From a virus, in IMG/VR virus record IMGVR_UViG_3300025400_000040, positions 1 to 39,086 of that record: 39,086 nt of DNA. One strand, written 5' to 3'. Shown in pieces: positions 20,895 to 27,370 of the stretch. A program made the position numbers and the translations under genes. The first letter of the stretch is position 1. Each line of letters begins with the position of its first letter. The notes beneath the pieces were generated by a model, which was not told where the DNA came from, searched no databases, and saw only the letters and a program-made list of their open reading frames with translations.

Positions 20895-21545
20895 TTAAAT
20901 GAAGTCCAAAGATGGAAACTCTTTTCGGATCAATTCCCTAGCTTCTTCTGCAATAATCCGGTGCTCTTTCTGCGTCGATGGATCGGTGCGGACAGCAATG
21001 TAATGAATCCACTGCCGCAGGGTGCCGTTGGCATACATGCGGGTCTTCATCAGGCCCTCGGGAAGCACGGCGCGGGCTTGTTCCTTGGCAATGCCAAGTT
21101 TCAATGCCTCTTTATAAGCGGCATTCGTGCATTCAACGACGTGCCTTTGCGTGGTATTCCACCAATTTTCCAAATCCATATCATCAAGGCCCGGTTCGAT
21201 GCTGTTCTGCCGGTTTTTGGGGTCTTGTAACCGCGCCTCGCGCGTTTCAAAATCCAGCGATTTCGTGGGGTCGGCATAACGCTGGCTGAACTCCTGAAAG
21301 CGGAAACCATGTCGCAGGATTTGCCGGCCAATGTCGCGCGTGGTTTCGATCTCCATCACGATGTTGACCATTTCGAAGATCGAAAAATGTTTATTGTCGT
21401 AGCAATACTTCAATAGCTTCCCGCCAGTTTCAGTGTTTGTCTGGTTGTCGGGATTGCTCACCCTGGCTGCGTAGACGATAAATTCCTCGGGTGTGTTGAT
21501 GCCCTCAACACGGGGCTGCGTGACGGCGACGATGCGAATTTTCAT
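20895..21545 (-). CDS. thyX: ThyX: FAD-dependent thymidylate synthase
   Basis: The start at 21545 (MKIRIVAVTQ...) follows GAAGGACAACAC and overlaps the upstream stop (ATGA); a longer in-frame extension is rejected. The 216-residue protein has the ThyX signature region I-L-R78-H-G-F-R-F-Q-E-F-S-Q-R-Y90 and R-A-V-L-P-E-G-L-M-K-T-R, which provides the dUMP-contacting residues. It methylates dUMP to dTMP using methylenetetrahydrofolate, NADPH and FAD. In a Z-genome phage it supplies the T that pairs with Z. The RHR triad of cellular ThyX is shortened to R-H-G here. Confidence 0.93.
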   Translation of the reverse strand: MKIRIVAVTQPRVEGINTPEEFIVYAARVSNPDNQTNTETGGKLLKYCYDNKHFSIFEMVNIVMEIETTRDIGRQILRHGFRFQEFSQRYADPTKSLDFETREARLQDPKNRQNSIEPGLDDMDLENWWNTTQRHVVECTNAAYKEALKLGIAKEQARAVLPEGLMKTRMYANGTLRQWIHYIAVRTDPSTQKEHRIIAEEARELIRKEFPSLDFI

Positions 21546-21694
21546 GTGTTGTCCTTCAGTGCTTTTCTGCCGGGTGGCGTGATGCGACATAGTGCAGTAT
21601 TGGCGGAAAGAATATGCGCCTCTGCATGTCCGCTTTTTGACAATGGCGCAAATTCGCTGGTCATTGCTTTAATCACCGCTTCGCGCGCGGTCAT
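21542..21694 (-). CDS. Small protein with MTxREAVIxAM start, 50 aa
   Basis: The start at 21694 (MTAREAVIKAMTSEFAP...) has GGGAGGTGGGGA upstream; the longer in-frame ORF to 21757 lacks one. It ends T-P-P-G-R-K-A-L-K-D-N, as in small winged-helix ends. The first 11 residues resemble the start of the next upstream gene, suggesting a duplicated start module. It overlaps both neighbours by 4 bp. Confidence 0.55.
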   Translation of the reverse strand: MTAREAVIKAMTSEFAPLSKSGHAEAHILSANTALCRITPPGRKALKDNT

Positions 21695-22047
21695 TCCCCA
21701 CCTCCCAGCGGATCGGGCGCTGCGGCGAGCATGGCGACAAAACAAGCGTGTGCGCAATCCACATGCGTTTCTGCATTGGGCAATTCAGCACTCCAAGCCA
21801 GCGCGCCCGCGATGTTCATGTCAGGCACTCCATTTACCGGCACCACCTTCAGATTCAAAGCCGGCAGGGCGGCCAGGAGGGCGTCTAGGGCGTCTGTAGA
21901 ATGCTCTAGGGCGATATACCACCACATCGGGTTGGTGAGCCTGACGAACGTGAAATGCTCATCGTCGGTCTTTCCCTCTGGCGTTGGATATCCATTCAGC
22001 AAAATCACCCTAGCCATCGCCTCGATCACTGTTTCGCGTGGTGTCAT
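21691..22047 (-). CDS. Hypothetical protein with MTPRETVIEAM start, 118 aa
   Basis: The N-terminus M-T-P-R-E-T-V-I-E-A-M-A-R is shared with the downstream 50-residue gene. The middle contains F-V-R-L-T-N-P-M-W-W-Y-I-A-L and a D-A-L-D-A-L-L-A-A-L helix. Such accessory proteins with a common N-terminal helix are seen in phages of alphaproteobacteria. It overlaps both neighbours by 4 bp (ATGA). The role is unknown. Confidence 0.6.
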   Translation of the reverse strand: MTPRETVIEAMARVILLNGYPTPEGKTDDEHFTFVRLTNPMWWYIALEHSTDALDALLAALPALNLKVVPVNGVPDMNIAGALAWSAELPNAETHVDCAHACFVAMLAAAPDPLGGGE

Positions 22048-22571
22048 TTCGGTGGCTCCGGTATCGGTGCATACAGCGACGGCGCTTCCTTCATGTGCAT
22101 GGCGATATATTCATCATGCTCGTAGCACATTTCATACCAGCCTTCGGGTGTGTAATACTCGTCATTTTCTTCACAACGCTCCGCGAAATCCTCATCGTTT
22201 TGTTCGGTGTATCGCGGGATGTAGCGCGCAATCTGGCGTCTCCATTTTCCGGGCGGTTCCATCTTGGTAGCGACAAGCCATGGCTCCCCATTCCTCGCCT
22301 CGTCATCAATCTCCCGCCAGGGCGAGACGATCATGGCGGCGAGTGCGTCATCTATCGCGCGGGTGTATGCCTCTGTGATGGGGGCGACGAGGGGGATGCC
22401 GTGGTATGCCACGCTAACCTCGACTAACGCCCGCAGCGCATCGCGTCGCACAGTTACAAAATCGGTCATGGCGTGGGCCTCTTTTTTCCCGATGCGGTCT
22501 GCCGCAGCTTGCATCGCATGCTCCTTGGTCGGATATGCGCCGCTTCCGCCGGCCCCAATAGTTTCGGTCAT
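22044..22571 (-). CDS. Hypothetical protein, 175 aa, Tyr/Glu-rich C-terminal half
   Basis: The first 35 residues (TETIGAGGSGAYPTKEHAMQ...) precede an internal M-T-D-F-V-T-V-R-R-D-A-L-R-A-L-V segment that looks like an independent start module, so the protein may be a fusion of two small proteins. Residues 95-130 include P-W-R-E-I-D-D-E-A-R-N-G-E-P-W-L-V. The C-terminus is acidic and aromatic (EENDEYYTPEGWYEMCYEHD). No family is certain. Confidence 0.6.
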   Translation of the reverse strand: MTETIGAGGSGAYPTKEHAMQAAADRIGKKEAHAMTDFVTVRRDALRALVEVSVAYHGIPLVAPITEAYTRAIDDALAAMIVSPWREIDDEARNGEPWLVATKMEPPGKWRRQIARYIPRYTEQNDEDFAERCEENDEYYTPEGWYEMCYEHDEYIAMHMKEAPSLYAPIPEPPK

Positions 22572-22879
22572 GGCGTGGTGCCTCCGTTGATAATGGCGTC
22601 GATCTCAGCGTGGCTCGCGGGTGACAACCGAAGGATGTTGACGCGGAAAGCGGCACGTAGGCGTTGGATTTCCGCCCGCAACGCCTCCACCTCGGCGTGT
22701 GTGGCGACGGGGCCGAGGATGCGCCAATCATCCAATGGCATGTCGCCAGCGCCCCAACATTCCGCATCTGCATCCCACCAAAGCGGGAAGGCGTCGCCGT
22801 TATCGACAGGACCAAGCCACCACCACCTGCTAACGCTCGGGTCTGGCGGGATGCAAATCGCGGGGGTGTCATTCGTCAT
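22568..22879 (-). CDS. Hypothetical protein, Trp-rich, 103 aa
   Basis: The N-terminal half is Trp-rich (SRWWWLGPVDNGDAFPLWWD and ECWGAGDMPLDDWRILGPV) and is followed by a short coiled coil (EVEALRAEIQRLRAAF). It starts 12 bp inside the upstream gene and overlaps the next start by 4 bp. It may bind another protein through the coiled coil; the function is unknown. Confidence 0.6.
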   Translation of the reverse strand: MTNDTPAICIPPDPSVSRWWWLGPVDNGDAFPLWWDADAECWGAGDMPLDDWRILGPVATHAEVEALRAEIQRLRAAFRVNILRLSPASHAEIDAIINGGTTP

Positions 22880-23150
22880 CTTTCACTTCCTCATACGCCG
22901 CCGCGAAAATGTCTGGCTTGCACGGGTAACGCTCGCCCTTCACCCCGGTAATAATCCAATCGCCTGGGCATACGATGTGTCCGCCTTCGAGCGTGTCAAT
23001 CCAGCCGTGATCGTGAAACGGGTTGCCGCAACGCGAACAGATGGCCGCGCCCGGAACGTCGATGGGGTGCCGGTAGTAGCGCACGACGCCGCCCTTTTTG
23101 AACCACTGCGTGGCCTCGACCACGATTGGCAGCTTGCGGAACTTAGCCAT
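22869..23150 (-). CDS. Conserved phage protein with zinc-binding CxxC, 93 aa
   Basis: The start at 23150 (MAKFRKLPIVVEATQW) overlaps the upstream stop (ATGA). C-S-R-C-G-N-P-F-H-D-H forms a likely zinc site at about residues 38-48, and the C-terminal half has P-G-D-W-I-I-T-G-V-K-G-E-R-Y-P-C-K-P-D-I-F. The latter motif is widespread in small phage and prophage proteins of unknown function, and the family is easily recognised by it. Confidence 0.75.
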   Translation of the reverse strand: MAKFRKLPIVVEATQWFKKGGVVRYYRHPIDVPGAAICSRCGNPFHDHGWIDTLEGGHIVCPGDWIITGVKGERYPCKPDIFAAAYEEVKDDE

Positions 23151-23506
23151 CACAGGCCTCCCAAACGCAGCACCTTAGCCGCTGCGTAAGTTTCGGGCGA
23201 GAAGATCGCCACCCAGTTCCACACGTCGAACATCTGCGCAAAAAAAGCCACTGTCCCGCCAAGAGCCAGCAATCCGAAACAAAGCATCAGCGTAAACAAA
23301 ACGGAATTGTCTTCGTCTTCCTGCTCCTGCTCCTGCACCGCCAGCCACCGAATGGCAAAACTAGCCGCAACAGCGACACACCCGAACGCAAAGCCCTGGA
23401 TTAAGCTGGCAATGCCGCTCATCCTGATCGCCGTCATAGCCAGATCGACAGAAGCCGGGCCGTATTTGGAGGCGAAGGTAGTAATGATAGCTGTAAGGTC
23501 TAACAT
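23150..23506 (-). CDS. Membrane protein with two or three spans, 118 aa
   Basis: Hydrophobic stretches lie at about residues 30-55 (ASLIQGFAFGCVAVAASFAI) and 68-88 (VLFTLMLCFGLLALGGTVAF), separated by an acidic Gln/Glu loop (VQEQEQEDEDN). A third weak hydrophobic part is at the N-terminus. It may be an envelope-modifying or holin-like early protein, but it is far from the lysis cassette. Confidence 0.6.
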   Translation of the reverse strand: MLDLTAIITTFASKYGPASVDLAMTAIRMSGIASLIQGFAFGCVAVAASFAIRWLAVQEQEQEDEDNSVLFTLMLCFGLLALGGTVAFFAQMFDVWNWVAIFSPETYAAAKVLRLGGL

Positions 23507-23515
23507 TTCAAACTC

Positions 23516-23680
23516 CTAGATATCGTCGGCGCATTGATACTTGCACTCAGCGCAGCAGGTGCAGAGGGTTTCGGAGTCCTCGTGAACGTCAACGCGGTAA
23601 GGGCAAGTGTGAGGTTCTACTGCGTGGTTTTTCTTGCAACGGTGGCATATCTTGGGGATGTCGTCTGGATCATTCGCCAT
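23516..23680 (-). CDS. Zinc-ribbon mini-protein, 54 aa
   Basis: This gene is too short for usual length cut-offs but has a good AAGGAGAAGCCTA site before its ATG at 23680. The product has I-C-H-R-C-K-K-N, H-T-C-P-Y, L-C-T-C-C-A-E-C-K-Y-Q-C-A: nine Cys and several His arranged as two zinc knuckles. Very similar small cysteine-rich phage proteins are common. It begins 11 bp inside the upstream gene. The likely role is nucleic-acid or protein binding. Confidence 0.75.
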   Translation of the reverse strand: MANDPDDIPKICHRCKKNHAVEPHTCPYRVDVHEDSETLCTCCAECKYQCADDI

Positions 23681-23849
23681 TAGGCTTCTCCTTCGCGCAT
23701 AGATGTTCGCGGACCAGGGCGGCGGACCGAGTATATGCGCGACACCGTCCGATGTTTATCTGGCTCTGCTCTCCCCCCGTATCGTCAGCACGCTCTGCCG
23801 CAGCCTGCGCCAACCGGTCCAATTCCGTAGCAAGTTCCTCGGGGGTCAT
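23670..23849 (-). CDS. Small hypothetical protein, 59 aa
   Basis: MTPEELATELDRLAQAAAER... starts at 23849, where the ATG overlaps the preceding stop (ATGA), and ends inside the zinc-ribbon gene. It is mostly helical with Y-T-R-S-A-A-L-V-R-E near the end. The tight overlap on both sides supports it as a real member of the operon. The function is unknown. Confidence 0.6.
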   Translation of the reverse strand: MTPEELATELDRLAQAAAERADDTGGEQSQINIGRCRAYTRSAALVREHLCAKEKPNGE

Positions 23850-24289
23850 TTCGCACCCCGCGCGGCTTCAACGGCGGCTAGGCCTTCCGCGATGTAGCGG
23901 CGGCAGTGGCAAGCCGGGACATTTTTCAAACAATTTCGATGAGATGGATGGAATACGTTGTCGCATAGGTGTTGCCGGTCTACGGCCTCGTAAAACACCT
24001 CCACCGGATCAGGCTTCGGCGGTGTCTGTGCGGCGGTGAGGGCGTCTAGGGCGTCGAACATCTTAATTATAGCCCGCAAGCGTCCGTCAGTGAGGGGGGC
24101 GGTTGTCCGCACCTCGCCAGCCGCAGCAATCACCGCGTCCTTCAACGCCTGATGCGGGTCGGCGGGGAGGGGGTGAAGGCACTCAACGTGAACCGTGCGA
24201 AAATAATCGCCGCACTCAACTTCAGCCAAATGCCCGTGAACACGATACAAAGTCACCATCGCCTCGTCGCCATCTTTCCATTCGCTCAT
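23846..24289 (-). CDS. Tandem paralogue A of the MSEWK family, 147 aa
   Basis: The N-terminal domain begins M-S-E-W-K-D-G-D-E-A-M-V and continues through H-P-L-P-A-D-P-H-Q-A-L-K-D-A-V. The C-terminal part has D-P-V-E-V-F-Y-E-A, Cys/His residues (HLCDN, PACHCRRYIAEGLAAVE). It is clearly related to the gene at 24663-25145 and more distantly to 24286-24666. The N-terminal part may be an SH3-like barrel; the Cys/His end may bind zinc. The function is unknown. Confidence 0.65.
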   Translation of the reverse strand: MSEWKDGDEAMVTLYRVHGHLAEVECGDYFRTVHVECLHPLPADPHQALKDAVIAAAGEVRTTAPLTDGRLRAIIKMFDALDALTAAQTPPKPDPVEVFYEAVDRQHLCDNVFHPSHRNCLKNVPACHCRRYIAEGLAAVEAARGAK

Positions 24290-24666
24290 TGTTTTTGCTC
24301 CTTCATCTTGGCTTCCAGCCGGGCGATGGCGGCGAACATCGTTTCTCGGTCTGACGGGAAGAAAGTGCGGGCCAACGCCTTTAGTTCCACCAACGGATCA
24401 TGTGGCACACGTTCGGTTATGACGGCATCGACAAACTCACTAGTTTCAATGCTGAATCTGTTACCAGGACACTTAGGGTCCAAGCGGCGGTCAATCATCC
24501 GCTCCACCAACGCAACCTCAGCAGCAGTTATCGCGCGGGGGATAGGTTCGATAAATGATTGGTCAACAACCACCATACCGCTCATGGTGAGAACCTTGGG
24601 CCACCCGTGGGTGGTCACGCCCATCACCCGCAACGTGATTGCGTCGCCAACTTTCCATTTTGTCAT
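24286..24666 (-). CDS. Tandem paralogue B of the MSEWK family, 126 aa
   Basis: It starts M-T-K-W-K-V-G-D-A-I-T-L, matching the start of its two neighbours, but its C-terminal half diverges (ITAAEVALVERMIDRRLD, then FFPSDRETMFAAIARLEAKM). Overlaps of 4 bp on both sides show translational coupling. This member has lost the D-P-V-E-V-F and Cys/His segment. Confidence 0.6.
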   Translation of the reverse strand: MTKWKVGDAITLRVMGVTTHGWPKVLTMSGMVVVDQSFIEPIPRAITAAEVALVERMIDRRLDPKCPGNRFSIETSEFVDAVITERVPHDPLVELKALARTFFPSDRETMFAAIARLEAKMKEQKQ

Positions 24667-25145
24667 TGTTTTGATTTCTCCATTTTGCGCACTTCAGCTA
24701 GGCCAGCCGCAATTTCAAGACGACAAGTGCAAATGCTAGACATTGGTCGGCAAACCTCCCATGTTGCAGGGCTGCAAGCCATGTTTTTGGCAGCGCCATG
24801 AAACACCTCCACCGGGTCGGAATTTTGCTTTGTTGGCGTTGTCTCTGAATTTTGTTTCGGTGGTGTCATTGCAACAACAAGGGCGTCATATGCCTTAAAC
24901 AAACTCGCAACAGCCAACGCCCAATCTAAACCAATTTCTGAATTTGTTGTTCGCATTTCTCCAACAGCGTCAATCACTGCCTTCTTCAACGCATTATTGG
25001 GGTCAGTTGGAAGGGGACGGAGAACATCGGCCATCACCACGTCGCCACGGGCATATTTGTCACCATGCCGGCGCAGAACAACAACGGGTTCGTTTATCTC
25101 CACAATATCCACCATCGCTTGGCCGCCGGCTTTCCATTCAGTCAT
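24663..25145 (-). CDS. Tandem paralogue C of the MSEWK family, 160 aa
   Basis: The start at 25145 (MTEWKAGGQAMV...) has GGAGAACACCAA directly upstream; the in-frame extension to 25199 is rejected. L-R-P-L-P-T-D-P-N-N-A-L-K-K-A-V-I and D-P-V-E-V-F-H-G-A-A match paralogue A. A duplicated PTKQNSD/PPKQNSE linker sits between the domains. The end has C-T-C-R-L-E-I-A-A-G-L-A-E-V. This is the first gene of the operon running down to thyX and beyond. Confidence 0.65.
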   Translation of the reverse strand: MTEWKAGGQAMVDIVEINEPVVVLRRHGDKYARGDVVMADVLRPLPTDPNNALKKAVIDAVGEMRTTNSEIGLDWALAVASLFKAYDALVVAMTPPKQNSETTPTKQNSDPVEVFHGAAKNMACSPATWEVCRPMSSICTCRLEIAAGLAEVRKMEKSKQ

Positions 25146-25220
25146 TTGGTGTTCTCCGTTGGTTATTATTTGTATGTAACCACGCCTAGCCCAGCACAAA
25201 TAGTGCTCTAAATTGGTTTT

Positions 25221-25361
25221 TTAAACAATTATCCCAATGCCCGCCAGAACAATTCCAACTGCCAGCCTCTCCCATCGGCGGCTCATGATTCCATGCCCTA
25301 TTAGCCCACTACCAGAAAACAGCAGGCAACCGGCGGCAAACATCTCTCCCGGACTGGTCAT
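25221..25361 (-). CDS. Small membrane protein, 46 aa
   Basis: MTSPGEMFAAGCLLFSGSGL... has two hydrophobic stretches (FAAGCLLFSGSGLIGHGI and LAVGIVLAGIGIIV) separated by a basic MSRRWER turn. It follows a 20-residue ORF whose stop lies 1 bp before its start, with GAGGGGG upstream. The 75 bp beyond its stop show no gene. Confidence 0.55.
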   Translation of the reverse strand: MTSPGEMFAAGCLLFSGSGLIGHGIMSRRWERLAVGIVLAGIGIIV

Positions 25362-25362
25362 T

Positions 25363-25425
25363 TCATTCGTCCCCCTCTTCTTCTGCTTCCTCTTGCGCGG
25401 TTATCCGCGCGGCGCTGACTTTCAT
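25363..25425 (-). CDS. Very short acidic ORF, 20 aa, possible leader peptide
   Basis: MKVSAARITAQEEAEEEGDE starts at 25425, 7 nt after a strong GGAGG. Its stop is almost fused to the start of the next membrane ORF. It may be a leader peptide that couples translation rather than a functional protein. Confidence 0.35.
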   Translation of the reverse strand: MKVSAARITAQEEAEEEGDE

Positions 25426-25440
25426 TTTCATTCCTCCGTG

Positions 25441-25755
25441 TTATTCCAAGCCACCTGTCGGCATCAGCCGGCGCAGGGTCTCGTTGGCCCAGTCTGCAGC
25501 CTTGTCCTGGCGATCTAAGCCTTGGAATACCCTGCTGTGGGTCTTCATGCCCACGCCGACATACTCGTGCACGATTAGCGCGTATATGCAGTTAAAGCCA
25601 TTTCCTGGGGTCAGGTGCACCGTAAAAACACACTCGTCGCCGTGGCCTTCGACCACAATTACCCCTGCTCGGGTGGCGGTCACGCTCCAATCCCCATGAT
25701 TGGGCAGATCGCCTTGGACGTCCACCATCAGGTCAGAATTTACAATAGTAAACAT
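25441..25755 (-). CDS. Hypothetical protein, 104 aa
   Basis: The protein begins MFTIVNSDLMVDVQGDLPNH and is beta-rich in its first half (WSVTATRAGVIVVEG, CVFTVHLTP). The C-terminus holds a D-R-Q-D-K-A-A-D-W-A-N-E-T-L helix. It lies 5 bp after the stop of the 26039 gene. No family is recognised. Confidence 0.6.
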   Translation of the reverse strand: MFTIVNSDLMVDVQGDLPNHGDWSVTATRAGVIVVEGHGDECVFTVHLTPGNGFNCIYALIVHEYVGVGMKTHSRVFQGLDRQDKAADWANETLRRLMPTGGLE

Positions 25756-25760
25756 ATGGG

Positions 25761-26039
25761 TTACTCCTCGATCCAGGCGGCTACGGTGGACATCTCGGCC
25801 AGCTCTTCGTCCCGCGCATCTCGGGCGCTGGCGGGGAAATACCAGCCGTCTCCCACGTCCTCAAATTCGCCTTCCAGGTTGGTGATCCAGCGTTCAGCGT
25901 GTTCGCGATCGATGAATTGGCGAGTGGAGTGGATCTCGTCGATCGTTTCGATGCCGAATTGCTCGTCAGCATTGAGCAGCACGGACCCCACCTTAACGGT
26001 GATGAAAGCGGCGGATTGGTTGGCGGTGATTACGGTCAT
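25761..26039 (-). CDS. Hypothetical protein, 92 aa
   Basis: The start at 26039 (MTVITANQSAAFITVKVGSV...) carries the exact GGAGACACCCCAATG leader; the frame upstream to 26144 is rejected. It has a beta-rich first part and an acidic helical second part (IDREHAERWITNLEGEFEDV, then an E-E-L-A-E-M end). It lies 27 nt after the promoter 26066-26095. Confidence 0.65.
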   Translation of the reverse strand: MTVITANQSAAFITVKVGSVLLNADEQFGIETIDEIHSTRQFIDREHAERWITNLEGEFEDVGDGWYFPASARDARDEELAEMSTVAAWIEE

Positions 26040-26065
26040 TGGGGTGTCTCCTGTATTACCCAGGT

Positions 26066-26095
26066 ACAAAACCACAGCGTTTGTAGGCGTGTCAA
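26066..26095 (-). promoter_or_regulatory. Promoter with extended -10 and TTGACA -35
   Basis: On the minus strand TTGACA (26095-26090), an 18-bp spacer and TGG-TTTTGT (-10 at 26071-26066) match the family seen at 15156, 16658 and 27291. TGTTTGT-like boxes occur at 26079-26086 and 26097-26103. It drives the 26039 gene. The remainder of the gap to 26231 holds the plus-strand terminator. Confidence 0.6.
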
Positions 26096-26185
26096 GTGTT
26101 TGTCTTGGAACTTGTTGGGCTTGTGACACTAACGGGGTCGGCATAGTATGTTCTTGCGCTTATGGCGCGTTTTCTCCGAAACTTG

Positions 26186-26226
26186 CCCCGCCCAGCGCCT
26201 AACCGGCTGCAGGGCGGGGTCTTTTT
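26186..26226 (+). terminator. Rho-independent terminator oriented on the plus strand
   Basis: CCCCGCCC (26186-26193) pairs perfectly with GGGCGGGG (26212-26219), followed by TCTTTTT. The internal GCC/GGC can add an inner stem. The U-run is on the plus strand although all neighbouring genes are on the minus strand. On the minus strand only GGCAAGTTTC follows, so it may work weakly in that direction too. Confidence 0.65.
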
Positions 26227-26231
26227 GGACC

Positions 26232-26828
26232 CTATTTCGCTTTCTTGCCTTTGGCCTTGCTCCGATATTCGATGCCGAAGCGGCTGGCGACAATTCCGGA
26301 CCCGTCCGCGTCGCACAAGACAATTTCGCCTTCGTTATTGCGTAGCCACGCCCGCAGACGATTGGCGAGGTTCATGCGTTGCAGGCCGGGATTGAGGACT
26401 TCCCATGTGGTCCGCCACACCTTGTTGGCTTCCCCCGTGGCCTTCAATGCGTCCACATCCACCTTCGTCTTGCCCCGTCCCACAGGCTTGCAGAAATTGT
26501 CCCGCAGCGCGCAATCCAGCGGGTCGTTGGAGCCTGGGCCATGCGGGTTGTGAGAATACCGATCGTGGTACCCGGTGGACATCACCCCGCATTTGCCCGC
26601 AGGAGCGGTCTTTTCCTCTTTCGGGGATTGGAACGTCACTTCCCCCTTATCGAAAGCGTCGAAGGCATCCGCCGGGCGGTCGAACTCCTCAACCGACAAC
26701 ACAGTAGCGTCGTCGGTCTTGCCCAGGCGGAAATTACCTTCTGGTGTCCCGATAAAATAGATGCCACGGCGGGCGGCAGCTTTCAGAATGGTGTGGTGCA
26801 GCTTGAGGGGGTTCGAGGTGTCGGACAT
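26232..26828 (-). CDS. Hypothetical protein, 198 aa
   Basis: The ATG is preceded by GGAGAACACCA. The protein has an N-terminal helical part (LHHTILKAAARRGIYFIGTP), a D-R-P-A-D-A-F-D-A-F-D-K-G segment, a G-Y-H-D-R-Y-S-H-N-P-H-G-P-G-S loop, and a basic C-terminus (YRSKAKGKKAK). L-N-P-G-L-Q-R-M-N-L-A-N-R-L-R-A-W-L lies near residue 150. The basic tail suggests DNA or RNA contact. No known domain is recognised. Confidence 0.65.
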   Translation of the reverse strand: MSDTSNPLKLHHTILKAAARRGIYFIGTPEGNFRLGKTDDATVLSVEEFDRPADAFDAFDKGEVTFQSPKEEKTAPAGKCGVMSTGYHDRYSHNPHGPGSNDPLDCALRDNFCKPVGRGKTKVDVDALKATGEANKVWRTTWEVLNPGLQRMNLANRLRAWLRNNEGEIVLCDADGSGIVASRFGIEYRSKAKGKKAK

Positions 26829-26864
26829 TGGTGTTCTCCTGGGGATTATATGGGGGGGTGGGAT

Positions 26865-26884
26865 GCCGGGGATTTCTCCCCGGC
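26865..26884. terminator. 8-bp GC hairpin between minus-strand genes
   Basis: GCCGGGGA (26865-26872) and TCCCCGGC (26877-26884) form a perfect stem with a TTTC loop, between the stop of the 26900-27253 gene and the start of the next gene. There is no clear U-run, so attenuation or mRNA-end protection is as likely as termination. Confidence 0.4.
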
Positions 26885-26899
26885 TTGTCGTGTGGGGTG

Positions 26900-27253
26900 T
26901 CAGTCCGCGCTATTCTTGAATTCCTCGATCAGGGCTTCCACGGATTGGATTTGCAGGTATAGAGCCAATTGCCGCGAGATCAGGACAGCCCGTTCACCCT
27001 TGCCGTTGATGAAGCTGGGGTTTCCGGTGAAGGCGCTGTCGAAACGGGTTGCGCCGGGGATGCCCACCACCCGCAGGCCCTCATACACGCCATCCGATCC
27101 GATGTCATCCACGGCCACGGCCAGCCCAGTATCGACCCATGCGTAAATTTTCGTGGTGTCGGTGGCGTCCAGCAGCATGCGGCACCCTTCCAGATTCTTA
27201 TTGAGATTTCCCAGGAAGGACGAGATGGCTTCGGCGCGGATCGAATTGGTCAT
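26900..27253 (-). CDS. Hypothetical protein, 117 aa; first gene of the leftward accessory block
   Basis: The start at 27253 (MTNSIRAEAISSFLGNLNKN...) has GGAGAACACCCCA directly upstream. It contains R-M-L-L-D-A-T-D-T-T-K-I-Y-A-W-V-D-T-G and a closing Q-S-V-E-A-L-I-E-E-F-K helix. As the first gene behind a strong promoter at the divergence point, it may be an early host-takeover protein. No family is recognised. Confidence 0.65.
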   Translation of the reverse strand: MTNSIRAEAISSFLGNLNKNLEGCRMLLDATDTTKIYAWVDTGLAVAVDDIGSDGVYEGLRVVGIPGATRFDSAFTGNPSFINGKGERAVLISRQLALYLQIQSVEALIEEFKNSAD

Positions 27254-27290
27254 TGGGGTGTTCTCCGTATTGGTGTTGATCGACAAAGAT

Positions 27291-27320
27291 ATAAAACCAT
27301 GGCTCGGGGGTGTTTGTAAA
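27291..27320 (-). promoter_or_regulatory. Early leftward promoter at the divergence point
   Basis: On the minus strand TTTACA (27320-27315), an 18-bp spacer and TGG-TTTTAT (-10 at 27296-27291) precede the start at 27253. TGTTTGT boxes lie at 27311-27317 and 27333-27339. This is the same promoter layout as at 15156, 16658 and 26066. Confidence 0.6.
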
Positions 27321-27370
27321 TATTCCTATATCTGTTTGTGACCGCGTTCAACACAAATTCGTTATGCGAT

